From: Rufibacter roseolus
Lineage (GTDB): Bacteria > Bacteroidota > Bacteroidia > Cytophagales > Hymenobacteraceae
Direction of reading: 5' to 3'
Length of the DNA stretch: 64,000 nt
Assembly: GCF_017916365.1 (NCBI RefSeq)
Contig: NZ_JAFMSU010000001.1
Span: 2,075,028-2,139,027, forward strand
Under the pieces are notes generated by a model that saw only the letters and a list, made by a program, of their open reading frames with translations, made no database searches and was not told the DNA's origin. Positions 9,671-17,305 of this stretch are shown one piece after another. The position numbers were made by a program, and so were the translations under genes. Within the stretch, counting starts at the first letter, position 1; every line of letters starts with the position of its first letter.

Positions 9671-10513
9671 ATGGAAACGAACCACGCTTACGCCGCCACC
9701 CTGAATGACATGATTTTTGAAGGCCGCAACAAAGCCTACGGCGCCTATGTCTTACGCAAACTCTATAACCAGCACATCAGCCAAGCTGTGCTCTACGCCA
9801 TCGCGCTTTCCCTGGTCTTTTTCTCCGCACCCTTCCTGGCCAACAAGATTTTTGGAAAACAGGCCCCTTATGAGAAAGGGATTGAAACCCCTCCCATTTG
9901 CATGCTTCCGGTAGAATTTCCGCCTGTTGAAGAAGTCAAGGAAGCCAAGCCAGTTGCACCCGCCACTCCTTCAACGCCTGCTGCTCCTACTGTAAAGAAC
10001 ACCACACCCAAAGTAGTGGAGGATACCAAGAAAGTGACCAATGAAATCCCCACCCAGGAACAGCTCCAGACCGCCAACTCTGGGTTGGTGACCTCAGACG
10101 GAGATGGCAGCGGAAACCTGAACAACCCCGAAATAGGTTCGGGTACTGGAACCGGAGTTGGGGATGGTCCCGGTACGGAGGCTCCTCCGGCTGCACCTGA
10201 GGTTTTCGTGCGCGTAGAGCAAATGCCTGAGTTTGCCGGAGGCCTACCTAAACTGATGGAGTTCATTGGCAAGAACCTGCGCTACCCCAGGGCGGCCCAG
10301 GCCAGTGGCATAGAAGGCACCGTGGTAGTAAGTTTTGTGGTGGCCGCCACCGGTGACATCACCGATGTGCAGGTGCTCAAGGGCTTGGGTTACGGCACCG
10401 AGGAAGAAGCCCTGCGGGTGGTGCACAAATTGCCCCGCTGGAAACCCGGTTACCAGAACGGCAGATCGGTACCCGTGCGCATGACTTTGCCCATCAGATT
10501 GGAGCTGAAATAA
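9671..10513 (+). CDS. tonB: Energy transducer TonB
   Basis: This is a 280-residue TonB of the Bacteroidota type. It opens with the typical cytoplasmic stretch LNDMIFEGRNKAYGAY, followed by one membrane helix (about 38-60). A Pro/Thr/Val-rich periplasmic linker (about 80-125) and a Gly/Thr-rich spacer with GTGTGVGDGPG (about 150-170) come next. The TonB C-terminal domain spans about 185-280 (FAGGLPKLMEFIGKNLRYP ... GTVVVSFVV ... WKPGYQNGRSVPVRMTLPI). It passes energy from ExbBD to outer-membrane receptors; the SusC proteins at 31.8-39.2 kb are possible clients. exbB and exbD are not adjacent. Monocistronic, followed by two hairpins. Confidence 0.93.
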   Translation: METNHAYAATLNDMIFEGRNKAYGAYVLRKLYNQHISQAVLYAIALSLVFFSAPFLANKIFGKQAPYEKGIETPPICMLPVEFPPVEEVKEAKPVAPATPSTPAAPTVKNTTPKVVEDTKKVTNEIPTQEQLQTANSGLVTSDGDGSGNLNNPEIGSGTGTGVGDGPGTEAPPAAPEVFVRVEQMPEFAGGLPKLMEFIGKNLRYPRAAQASGIEGTVVVSFVVAATGDITDVQVLKGLGYGTEEEALRVVHKLPRWKPGYQNGRSVPVRMTLPIRLELK

Positions 10514-10539
10514 ATAAAGGAATTATAATTTAAAAACAG

Positions 10540-10587
10540 GTTTCTATTTAAGGGCCATTTCAATGAAAATAGCCCTTAAATAGAAAC
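10540..10587. terminator. Hairpin after tonB
   Basis: Perfect 16-bp inverted repeat (10540-10555 with 10572-10587) enclosing 16 bases that are themselves partly self-complementary. Confidence 0.6.
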
Positions 10588-10625
10588 TTAAATACTTAAT
10601 TGAATTCAAGATGTTATTCAAACAA

Positions 10626-10661
10626 AAAAGCCCCGGCTCTATTTAAGAGTCGGGGCTTTTT
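10626..10661. terminator. Bidirectional terminator between tonB and the stress-protein gene
   Basis: 15-bp stem with one mismatch (AAAAGCCCCGGCTCT with AGAGTCGGGGCTTTT), A-rich on one side and T-rich on the other, between convergent genes. Confidence 0.85.
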
Positions 10662-10680
10662 ATGTGGTTATTTCTACTGA

Positions 10681-11223
10681 TTAACGGTAGATGTGCTCAC
10701 CACGGTTGGTGCGCCAATCGTTCTCAAAATATTCGGCATCCTCAGCAGAGCGAGGAGTTACGCCCATTACAATATTTCCTTCCTTGATGCCTGACTCGTA
10801 CACTTTGGCACGTTCCTCAGGAATACCAGAACCTACCAAGGCACCCAGTAAACCACCTGTTAAGCCACCGGCACCGGCACCAGCCAGACCAGCCGCTAAC
10901 GGACCAGCAATCACCAGGCCAAGTCCTGGAAGTGCAATAGAAGTACCAATTGCGGCAATTGCGCCCACAATTGCACCAAGAGTACCACCAATGGCAGAAC
11001 CAGCACCGGCACCTTCTAAGGCTTTGCTGCCCAGTTCTGTGTTATTGTTATCGTTGTCAGAGAAGTGACGCTTGCGGGCATCATCGCTCATGATCACGTT
11101 GATATCATCTCTGCTGTAGCCACGGTTATGTAAAGAATTGTAAGCGCGCTCGGCACTTTCTCTGTCTCTGAACATACCTGTCAACATTCCAGAATTATGC
11201 GTGTTTCCAGTGCGATTTTCCAT
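10681..11223 (-). CDS. General stress protein with glycine-zipper region
   Basis: The start chosen is the ATG at 11223 (MENRTGNTHNSG), giving 180 residues; an upstream ORF extension looks non-coding. Residues about 14-45 (LTGMFRDRESAERAYNSLHNRGYSRDDINVIMSD) match the general-stress-protein 17M-like domain. Residues 70-135 are a Gly/Ala-rich, mainly hydrophobic stretch (GAGAGSAIGG, LAGAGAGGLTGGLLGALVG) of the glycine-zipper type. The end (KEGNIVMGVTPRSAEDAEYFENDW) resembles a ferredoxin-like ACT/DUF1269 tail. Proteins of this build are often induced by osmotic or oxidative stress, possibly membrane-associated. The exact role is unknown. Confidence 0.75.
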   Translation of the reverse strand: MENRTGNTHNSGMLTGMFRDRESAERAYNSLHNRGYSRDDINVIMSDDARKRHFSDNDNNNTELGSKALEGAGAGSAIGGTLGAIVGAIAAIGTSIALPGLGLVIAGPLAAGLAGAGAGGLTGGLLGALVGSGIPEERAKVYESGIKEGNIVMGVTPRSAEDAEYFENDWRTNRGEHIYR

Positions 11224-11360
11224 AGTCTTTTGCTTAATATTTAGTAGATGTAACATAGTGGTAATTACTTGGCCAGTTACGGAACCGGCAACTGGCAATT
11301 AGATTTAGCTTAACGCAAATCATACGTATTAGTTACATCTACCCACCGGATATAAAACAG

Positions 11361-11387
11361 AAACGCCCGTGCTGGGCACAGGCGTTT
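11361..11387 (-). terminator. Hairpin after the sigma/protease operon
   Basis: AAACGCCCGTGC with GCACAGGCGTTT (one mismatch) around a three-base loop, just downstream of the protease gene on the minus strand. Confidence 0.6.
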
Positions 11388-11433
11388 AAGGGGTGTTTTC
11401 AGAAAATCGGCCTTTAAATAAAAGCTATGGAGC

Positions 11434-12546
11434 TTAATTATAAACTTTCACCATGTACACGAAATCCTGCAGTTTCTTCAGCTGCTGCGGACGTGGGTTG
11501 CCGGCCAGGTTATTCACCTTGGGCAGGGAAATAGGCTTGGGCAGGCGGTGCTCCGGCAGTTGGTCTAGCAGGGTGAGCAGGTAAGCAGACTTCACCGCGA
11601 AGGCCGCGCCGTCTACGCCCAGCATCTTGCCGCTGATCACGCCAATCATGTTGCCGCGGTCATCCAAGAGCGGGCCGCCGCTGTTACCAGGGTTCAACGG
11701 AATAGAGATCTGGTAAGAGGCGGTGTCGCCGTACACCCCTGATTTGGAGCTAAGCGTACCCTCTCCGAATACTACGTCTTCTCTGGGGAAACCCAGGGTG
11801 AACACGCGCTCGCCCAGTTCGCTTTCCTTCTGCTTGAAAGAGTAAGGCAGCTTCCCGAAACCGGTGAACGAGGTATCTGTGACGCGCAGCAGGGCAAGGT
11901 CACGCACCTGGTCTGAGTAGATCTCCTCCACCTTGAGCTTGGTGCCGTTCTTGTTCTCAATCATGAGCGAGTCGGCGCCTTCAATCACGTGGTAGCTGGT
12001 CACGAAATACCCGTCTGAGGTGAGCACGAAACCGGTTCCCGAGAACTGACCCGGATTAAGGGTGCTGGCTTTAGGCGTAACGGCCGGGTTGGTATTCAAT
12101 AAGGCATTCTGTTTCCGCTTGAGGTCATCTACCTCTCGGCGCAGCTCCACGTAGCGGGCCGTTTGCTGCTTCGTGGCTGAGCGCCACATCTCCATACCCA
12201 ACAAACTGCTGAACACTGTGACAATGGCCACGGTGGCGGCTACGCCCATGGTGGCGGCATAACGGCGCATGAAAATCTGCACGGGCGTACGACGCTTGAG
12301 CACCGGAGGGGTGGTCACCTTCTGGTTTTCCTGCTGCCAGGCCTGGTGGTGCTGGTTCAGGCGGTCGCGCAGTGATTTCTGCCGGCCATGGTTCTGCAAG
12401 GCTGCCGTAAACAGCTCCACCTCCCGTACCCGCTGCGCGAATACCGGATCGGCGGCCATGCGTTCCTCCAGTGCGCGGCGCTCAGCGGAGGTCACCTGGT
12501 GCTGGTGGTACCTTTCAATCAATTCCAATAATTCCCTGTCACTCAT
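11434..12546 (-). CDS. Membrane-anchored trypsin-like protease with anti-sigma-like cytoplasmic part
   Basis: 370 residues. Positions 1-75 are cytoplasmic, helical and charged (RELLELIERYHQHQVTSAERRALEERM), much like the N-terminal parts of anti-sigma factors that start after a sigma gene. One membrane helix follows (about 95-115), then a short coiled coil (ARYVELRREVDDLKRKQN). A periplasmic S1C-type domain comes last, with GTGFVLTSDGYFVTSYHVIEG (catalytic His), VRDLALLRV (Asp) and LNPGNSGGPLLDDRG (Ser). There is no PDZ domain. It lies 48 bp downstream of the sigma-factor gene, probably co-transcribed, which suggests a sensor-protease controlling that sigma factor. The anti-sigma role is inference from architecture and position. 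Confidence 0.85.
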   Translation of the reverse strand: MSDRELLELIERYHQHQVTSAERRALEERMAADPVFAQRVREVELFTAALQNHGRQKSLRDRLNQHHQAWQQENQKVTTPPVLKRRTPVQIFMRRYAATMGVAATVAIVTVFSSLLGMEMWRSATKQQTARYVELRREVDDLKRKQNALLNTNPAVTPKASTLNPGQFSGTGFVLTSDGYFVTSYHVIEGADSLMIENKNGTKLKVEEIYSDQVRDLALLRVTDTSFTGFGKLPYSFKQKESELGERVFTLGFPREDVVFGEGTLSSKSGVYGDTASYQISIPLNPGNSGGPLLDDRGNMIGVISGKMLGVDGAAFAVKSAYLLTLLDQLPEHRLPKPISLPKVNNLAGNPRPQQLKKLQDFVYMVKVYN

Positions 12547-12594
12547 ATATAGAAATGCATCCGGTGCCGGATGTCTGTTTTTACGCGTTTCCCT

Positions 12595-13176
12595 TTAAGA
12601 AGGAACCTGATAGTCCAGGAAGAACAGTTTCTTCAGGCGCATCAGGCACTTGTACTTCTGGTTCTTGGCCGAGTCTACGTTAGTATAACCAAACTTCTCG
12701 GTGATCTCGGCCATGCCCATGCTCCTGATGTAGAAATCCTCTAGCAGGGTTTTGCAGGGCTCGCCCAATTGGCCCAAGGCATTGCCCATGGCCTCAAACT
12801 TGAGCTCGTTCTGCTCTGCCTGCTCGGCGTCGGCGTCTACGTGGGGGGCCAGCTCAGATTCGGTGTCTTCAATCATACCATGGCTGAACCGGCTGCTTCT
12901 TGACAGCCTTTTCAGCCAAAGACGGCGGCAGATAGAATACAGGTAGGTTTTTATCTGGCAATTCAGTTCCAGTTGGCCCGCCTTGATCTTTTCATAGAAG
13001 ACAATCACCGCTTCCTGGAAAATGTCCTTGGCGTCATCCTCGGTCCCGCTGTTGCTCTGGACAAAGAACAAGACCATGGAAAAGTGGAGTTTGTATAACC
13101 TACTCAGTGCCGCATCATCGTCTTGAAGAATCCCTTCTATTATGGCCGCATCGGTCACTAGCGCCTTACTAATCAT
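12595..13176 (-). CDS. Sigma-70 family (ECF-like) RNA polymerase sigma factor
   Basis: The ATG at 13176 gives 193 residues; a TTG nine bases upstream is less likely. Region 2 is seen as AALSRLYKLHFSMVLFFVQSNSGTEDDAKDIFQEAVIVFYEKI ... CQIKTYLYSICRRLWLKRL (about 25-95). Region 4 follows (LGEPCKTLLEDFYIRSMGMAEITEKFGYTNVDSAKNQKYKCLMRLKKL, about 135-188) with a helix-turn-helix. An acidic linker (DTESELAPHVDADAEQAEQ) separates them. It should direct RNA polymerase to a small envelope- or stress-related regulon. The next gene is the membrane protease with an anti-sigma-like part, and a small lipoprotein gene is transcribed divergently. Control by proteolysis or sequestration by the downstream protein is inferred. 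Confidence 0.88.
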   Translation of the reverse strand: MISKALVTDAAIIEGILQDDDAALSRLYKLHFSMVLFFVQSNSGTEDDAKDIFQEAVIVFYEKIKAGQLELNCQIKTYLYSICRRLWLKRLSRSSRFSHGMIEDTESELAPHVDADAEQAEQNELKFEAMGNALGQLGEPCKTLLEDFYIRSMGMAEITEKFGYTNVDSAKNQKYKCLMRLKKLFFLDYQVPS

Positions 13177-13207
13177 GCTTGTCAATTAATACAGTTTTAG
13201 TCATTTA

Positions 13208-13253
13208 GTAACCCACAGAAAAAAATAAAAAATTTTTGAAAAAGGTGGGTTAC
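13208..13253. promoter_or_regulatory. Inverted repeat between sigma gene and lipoprotein gene
   Basis: GTAACCCAC (13208-13216) is exactly inverted as GTGGGTTAC (13245-13253), separated by 28 mostly A/T bases, in the divergent 138-bp gap. It could be an operator or two opposing sigma-specific promoter halves. Confidence 0.4.
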
Positions 13254-13314
13254 CTCTCGGGGGGTAGTGGTATTAAGGTTGAAATTAACGCTAAAACCCT
13301 TAAAACCTATTACA

Positions 13315-13551
13315 ATGAAAAAGGTATTTTCTCTTGCCCTGGTAGCTGGTATGTTCGTTTTCGCTTCTTGCGAGTCTAAATCTGCTGAAGGTACTGAAGG
13401 TGCTTCTACTGAAGCTACTTCTACTGATGCTACTGCAACTGAAGGCGACACTACTTCAACTACTACTACCACTGACACTACTGCTGCTGGTACAACTACT
13501 GGTACTACTGCCGGTACTGACACTGCTGCAACTGCAACTACTGCTCAGTAA
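13315..13551 (+). CDS. Small Thr/Ala-rich lipoprotein
   Basis: The ATG at 13315 (MKKVFSLALVAGMFVFASC) starts a 78-residue protein with a lipobox FASC; the longer frame upstream is not needed. After the lipidated cysteine the mature part is almost only Thr, Ala, Gly, Ser, Asp and Glu (runs such as TTSTTTTTDTT), with no hydrophobic core, so it is probably disordered. Such short surface or periplasmic lipoproteins are common in Hymenobacteraceae and have no known function. It is divergent from the sigma-factor operon and could be one of its targets (inference). A hairpin follows directly. Confidence 0.75.
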   Translation: MKKVFSLALVAGMFVFASCESKSAEGTEGASTEATSTDATATEGDTTSTTTTTDTTAAGTTTGTTAGTDTAATATTAQ

Positions 13552-13593
13552 TTAAGCGGTGTGCGTAAGCACACCTCCTGATTAGGACAAGAT

Positions 13594-13630
13594 AAAAGCG
13601 TCTCATACGGTTTGCGTAAGAGACGCTTTT
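13594..13630 (+). terminator. Terminator after the small lipoprotein
   Basis: 16-bp arms with one mismatch (AAAAGCGTCTCATACG and CGTAAGAGACGCTTTT), five-base loop. Confidence 0.8.
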
Positions 13631-13652
13631 ACTTTTTAGGTGAGTTCGTGAA

Positions 13653-13700
13653 AAAAGCGTTTGGGACCTGTTTTCTGGAAAACAGGTCCCAAACGCTTTT
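13653..13700. terminator. Perfect 23-bp hairpin, proline dehydrogenase 3' side
   Basis: Arms 13653-13675 and 13678-13700 are exact inverses around a two-base loop. The core is ACCTGTTTTC/GAAAACAGGT, the dispersed palindrome of this chromosome used here as a terminator just downstream of the minus-strand gene. Confidence 0.8.
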
Positions 13701-13705
13701 CTGTT

Positions 13706-14890
13706 TTAGGCCTTGCGCTTGCGGCGCTCCAGTTCTTTCTTCACTAGGGAGAACTCGCGGCTGCTCTGGCCGGCAATGGCGGTGTTCTCGTCGGCGCGGC
13801 GCAGCAGGTACGGCATCACGGCCTCTACAGGGCCGTAGGGTACGTATTTGGCCACGTTGTAGCCGGCATGCGCCAGGTTGTAAGAGAGATTGTCGCTCAT
13901 ACCCAGCAACTGCGCGAAGTAGATGCGCTCATCATTGGGCTGGATGTTGAACTCGTCCATGAGTTCCATGAGGTGGTAGCAGCTCTGCTCGTTGTGGGTG
14001 CCGGCGCAGATGGCAATGCGGTCAATGTGCTCAAGGCAGAAACGCAGGGATTCATCGTACAGGGCATCGGTGGCTTCTTTGGTAGGGTTGATGGGGTTGT
14101 TGATGCCCCGCTGCTGGGCCACGCGGCCTTCTTTCTCCATGTAGGCACCGCGCACAAGTTTGCCGCCCAGGTAATAACCCTCGCGCTGGGCCCGCTCAAA
14201 GTCGCGCTTGATCACGTCCAGGCGGTCGTGGCGGTAGAGTTGGTAGGTGTTGTAGACAATGGGGCGCTCCTGGTTGTAGAGTTCCATCATCTCGTAGCAG
14301 AGCTGGTCAATGGTTTCCTGCATCCAGCTTTCCTCGGCGTCAATGAACACGCGCACGCCCCGCTCAAACGCCCGCTGGCAGATGGCTTTCACCCGGGCCC
14401 GCACCCGCCCGAAGGCCGCTTTCTCCTGGTTCGTGAGTTCCTGGTCTGTCTGGGCTTTGGCCAGCAGGGCAGAATCGGCTACGCCGGTCACCTTGAACAC
14501 GCTGAAGGGGATGTGGTTGGACTTGGCGGCCATTTCTATGGTAGAGATGATTTCCTGCACCGTGTGGTCAAAGCTGGCCTCGTTGCTCTCGCCTTCCACT
14601 GAGTAGTCCAGGATGGTACCTATGCCTGAACGGCCCAGTTTCTCAATGGTGGGTTTGCATTCCTGGATGGTCTCGCCACCGCAGAACTGCTCAAAAATGC
14701 TTTTCTTAATAAGGAACTTCACCGGCAGGTTCCAGCTCAGCGCCTTTTTCATGAGACCTCCGCCCATCTTCACCATGGAGTTGTTGTTCATGGCCGCAAA
14801 CAGGAGGTAGGTTTTATAGAGTTCTGCATCAGATTTATCAGCGAATGCAATGGCGGTATCTTCAAAAGAAACTTTTAGTGCAGGAGTCAT
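13706..14890 (-). CDS. Proline dehydrogenase (monofunctional, FAD-dependent)
   Basis: This 394-residue protein should oxidise L-proline to pyrroline-5-carboxylate with FAD and hand electrons to quinone. It carries the PutA/ProDH beta-alpha barrel without the P5C dehydrogenase domain of bifunctional PutA. Family motifs include ILDYSVEG, SVFKVTGVA, VFIDAEESWMQETID, YNTYQLYRHDRL, KLVRGAYMEKE, CAGTHNEQS, FAQLLGMSDNLSYNLAHAGYNVAKYVPYGPVEAVMPYLLRRADEN (substrate/FAD site, near residues 330-375). The start ATG is at 14890. The partner P5C dehydrogenase is not in the window. Confidence 0.95.
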   Translation of the reverse strand: MTPALKVSFEDTAIAFADKSDAELYKTYLLFAAMNNNSMVKMGGGLMKKALSWNLPVKFLIKKSIFEQFCGGETIQECKPTIEKLGRSGIGTILDYSVEGESNEASFDHTVQEIISTIEMAAKSNHIPFSVFKVTGVADSALLAKAQTDQELTNQEKAAFGRVRARVKAICQRAFERGVRVFIDAEESWMQETIDQLCYEMMELYNQERPIVYNTYQLYRHDRLDVIKRDFERAQREGYYLGGKLVRGAYMEKEGRVAQQRGINNPINPTKEATDALYDESLRFCLEHIDRIAICAGTHNEQSCYHLMELMDEFNIQPNDERIYFAQLLGMSDNLSYNLAHAGYNVAKYVPYGPVEAVMPYLLRRADENTAIAGQSSREFSLVKKELERRKRKA

Positions 14891-15008
14891 AGATTAAGTG
14901 CTACATTTAAGCTGTACAAAGATAACGTAAAAGCGGTTGTTAGTTGTTTTTTAGGTGATTTGCAAAAGCCGCCTATAGACCGCTACCCTGTAACGCGTGC
15001 ATTTGGCC

Positions 15009-16103
15009 ATGGAACGGAAAAAAGAAAACAATTATTTTCACCAGCTGAGCAAGCTGCGCCGCCGACCATTGGTAATCGCCGGTCCGTGCAGCGCCGAAAC
15101 CCGGGGACAGGTCATGGATACGGCCCGTCAGTTGAAAGACCTGCAGGCAGATATCTTCAGGGCCGGCGTCTGGAAGCCCCGCTCCAAGCCGGGCACCTTT
15201 GAGGGCGTGGGCACCGAGGGCATGAAGTGGCTACACGAGGTGCGGCAGGAATACGGTATTCCTGTGGCCACGGAGGTAGCGCGGCCCCACCACGTTGAAA
15301 CCGCCCTCAAACACAACATTGACGTGCTCTGGATTGGCGCCCGCACCACCGTTAATCCCTTTGCGGTGCAGGAACTCGCCGAGGCCCTACGCGGCACCCA
15401 CGTGCCGATTATGGTCAAGAACCCCGTGAGCCCCGATCTCAGTCTTTGGGCGGGCGCAGTGGAAAGGCTGTGGGCCGTCGGTATTCAGGACGTGGCCGCC
15501 ATCCACCGTGGGTTTTCCTCCTATGAGGTAAGCCAATACCGCAACGTGCCGCTCTGGCAGATTCCCATTCAACTCAAAGGCATGTTTCCGTTTCTGCCCG
15601 TAGTGGTAGACCCCAGCCACATTGGCGGGCAGCCTGATCTGATTCTGCCCATTTCCCAGACAGGGCTGGACCTGAACTTTGACGGGGTCATGATTGAGAC
15701 GCACCCTAACCCTTCAGAAGCCCTCTCAGACGCCGAACAGCAGATCACGCCCGAGGCGTTAGGCGAAATCCTGGATAAGCTGCAGGTGCGCAGCCTCCCC
15801 GATGCCGCTTTTATCAGCCGTACCGAGGAACTGCGTCAGAAGATTGACCGCGCCGACCGTGAGATCATTGAGGCCCTGGCCCGCCGCATGCGCCTGGTAG
15901 AAAAGATAGGTGAGGACAAGAAAGAGAACAACATTGCCGTACTGCAGCCCGAGCGCTGGAAAAGCATCTTCGAGACCCGGAAAGAGTGGGCCCGCCAGAT
16001 GCAGATCAATCCAGATTTCGCCGCCGAGCTGTATGAACTCATTCATCTGGAGTCTATCAGGGTACAGACCGAGATCGTGGAAAAGAATTCTCCGGCTCAG
16101 TAG
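15009..16103 (+). CDS. Bifunctional DAHP synthase / chorismate mutase type II
   Basis: The ATG at 15009 (MERKKENNYF) gives 364 residues; a GTG four codons earlier is possible. The N-terminal two-thirds is a KDO8P/DAHP synthase barrel (RPLVIAGPCSAET, FRAGVWKPRSKPGTFEG, WIGARTTVNPFAVQ, MVKNPVSPDLSLW, VVVDPSHIGG, IETHPNPSEALSDAEQQ). The last about 90 residues are an AroQ chorismate mutase (LRQKIDRADREIIEALARRMRLVEKIGEDK ... LIHLESIRVQTEIV). It carries out the first committed step of aromatic synthesis and the chorismate-to-prephenate step, an arrangement common in Bacteroidota that allows mutual feedback control. aroB and aroA follow on the same strand. Confidence 0.94.
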   Translation: MERKKENNYFHQLSKLRRRPLVIAGPCSAETRGQVMDTARQLKDLQADIFRAGVWKPRSKPGTFEGVGTEGMKWLHEVRQEYGIPVATEVARPHHVETALKHNIDVLWIGARTTVNPFAVQELAEALRGTHVPIMVKNPVSPDLSLWAGAVERLWAVGIQDVAAIHRGFSSYEVSQYRNVPLWQIPIQLKGMFPFLPVVVDPSHIGGQPDLILPISQTGLDLNFDGVMIETHPNPSEALSDAEQQITPEALGEILDKLQVRSLPDAAFISRTEELRQKIDRADREIIEALARRMRLVEKIGEDKKENNIAVLQPERWKSIFETRKEWARQMQINPDFAAELYELIHLESIRVQTEIVEKNSPAQ

Positions 16104-16237
16104 GGTGGTTTCACCAGGCAGGCAGTACCTTGCAAACCAGAGGAACAAGCGCATTCAGCGGGTTTTATTTTGATTCTCCCCAGACATTCCCTTTTTTAGG
16201 GGATTATCCGGTTTAGGGGCCATTTTAGAAAAATTGG

Positions 16238-17305
16238 TTGCTAAACGCATTAAACAGAAATAATTTGACCGAAGAGATTTTCATAGGCCTTGAGGCCGTG
16301 GGGCAACTCAAAGATTTGTTGCAGAACCGGGCTTTCAGGAAGACGGTGGTGCTGGTAGATGAGAACACCCACCGGCACTGCTACCCGCTCCTGAAGTCTT
16401 ATTTGCCGGAAAACCATTACGTGGTGCAGATCCAAAGCGGCGAGGAGCACAAGAACCTGGCCACCTGCGAGCACGTGTGGCGCGAACTCACAAACCAGAA
16501 CCTGGATCGCTGGAGCTTGCTTGTGAACCTGGGCGGCGGCGTGCTCACTGATCTGGGTGGTTTTTGTGCCAGCCTGTACAAGCGTGGCATCCGGTTCGTG
16601 AACGTGCCTACCACGCTCTTGTCTCAGGTAGACGCCAGCGTGGGCGGCAAGACCGGCATTGATTTCATGGGCTTCAAGAACCACATAGGCGTGTTCCAAG
16701 AGCCACTGGCAGTACTGGTGAACCCGGCGTTTCTGCAGACCCTGGACATGCGGCAGATGAAATCCGGCTACGCCGAGATCATCAAGCATTGGTTCATCAT
16801 GGACGCCGACAAGTTCTATGAGCAGCGCTACATTGGCATGTTCACCGAGGATTGGATCGACCTGATCCGGCATTCCATTGACATCAAGTCAAGGGTAGTC
16901 ACCGCCGATCCGCTGGAGAATGGCCTGCGCAAGATCCTTAACTTCGGGCACACCATCGGCCACGCCGTGGAGAGCTTCTACCTGGAGGAGCCCGGCCAGA
17001 CCCTGCTGCATGGTGAGGCGATTGCCGTGGGTATGCTTTGCGAAGCCTGGCTCTCTACCCAGAAAGGGCTTTTGCCGCAGGAAGAGCTGGAGCAGATAGA
17101 GACGTTTATCCTGTCTATCTATGAAAAGGTGACCATTCCGGAGGCCGATGTTCAGGCCATCAGCCACCTGTGCCTGCATGACAAAAAGAACGACGGCGCC
17201 ACCATCAACTGCACTTTGCTGCAGAAGATAGGGGAGGCCGTCTATGACAAACCTATTACATTACCCGAGGTGCAGAGTGCCTTGCGCTATTACCAATTAC
17301 TATGA
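16238..17305 (+). CDS. aroB: 3-dehydroquinate synthase
   Basis: 355 residues if the TTG at 16238 is the start; the next in-frame TTG is at 16262. No ATG occurs in frame near the homologous N terminus, so a non-ATG start is required. The enzyme converts DAHP to 3-dehydroquinate using NAD and a divalent metal. Seen: VNLGGGVLTDLGGFCASLYKRG (NAD-binding glycine motif), PTTLLSQVDASVGGKTGID, and the metal-ligand segments SGYAEIIKHW, LNFGHTIGHAVES and LLHGEAIAVGM. Its stop overlaps the aroA start by four bases (ATGA), so translation is probably coupled. Confidence 0.94.
   Translation: MLNALNRNNLTEEIFIGLEAVGQLKDLLQNRAFRKTVVLVDENTHRHCYPLLKSYLPENHYVVQIQSGEEHKNLATCEHVWRELTNQNLDRWSLLVNLGGGVLTDLGGFCASLYKRGIRFVNVPTTLLSQVDASVGGKTGIDFMGFKNHIGVFQEPLAVLVNPAFLQTLDMRQMKSGYAEIIKHWFIMDADKFYEQRYIGMFTEDWIDLIRHSIDIKSRVVTADPLENGLRKILNFGHTIGHAVESFYLEEPGQTLLHGEAIAVGMLCEAWLSTQKGLLPQEELEQIETFILSIYEKVTIPEADVQAISHLCLHDKKNDGATINCTLLQKIGEAVYDKPITLPEVQSALRYYQLL

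Noticed and set aside
13653-13700. Perfect long hairpin as an insertion-sequence end
   Set aside because: It lies at a gene end, and similar hairpins close other genes here; there is no transposase or target duplication.
13868-14602. 244-codon plus-strand frame
   Set aside because: Antisense shadow of proline dehydrogenase.
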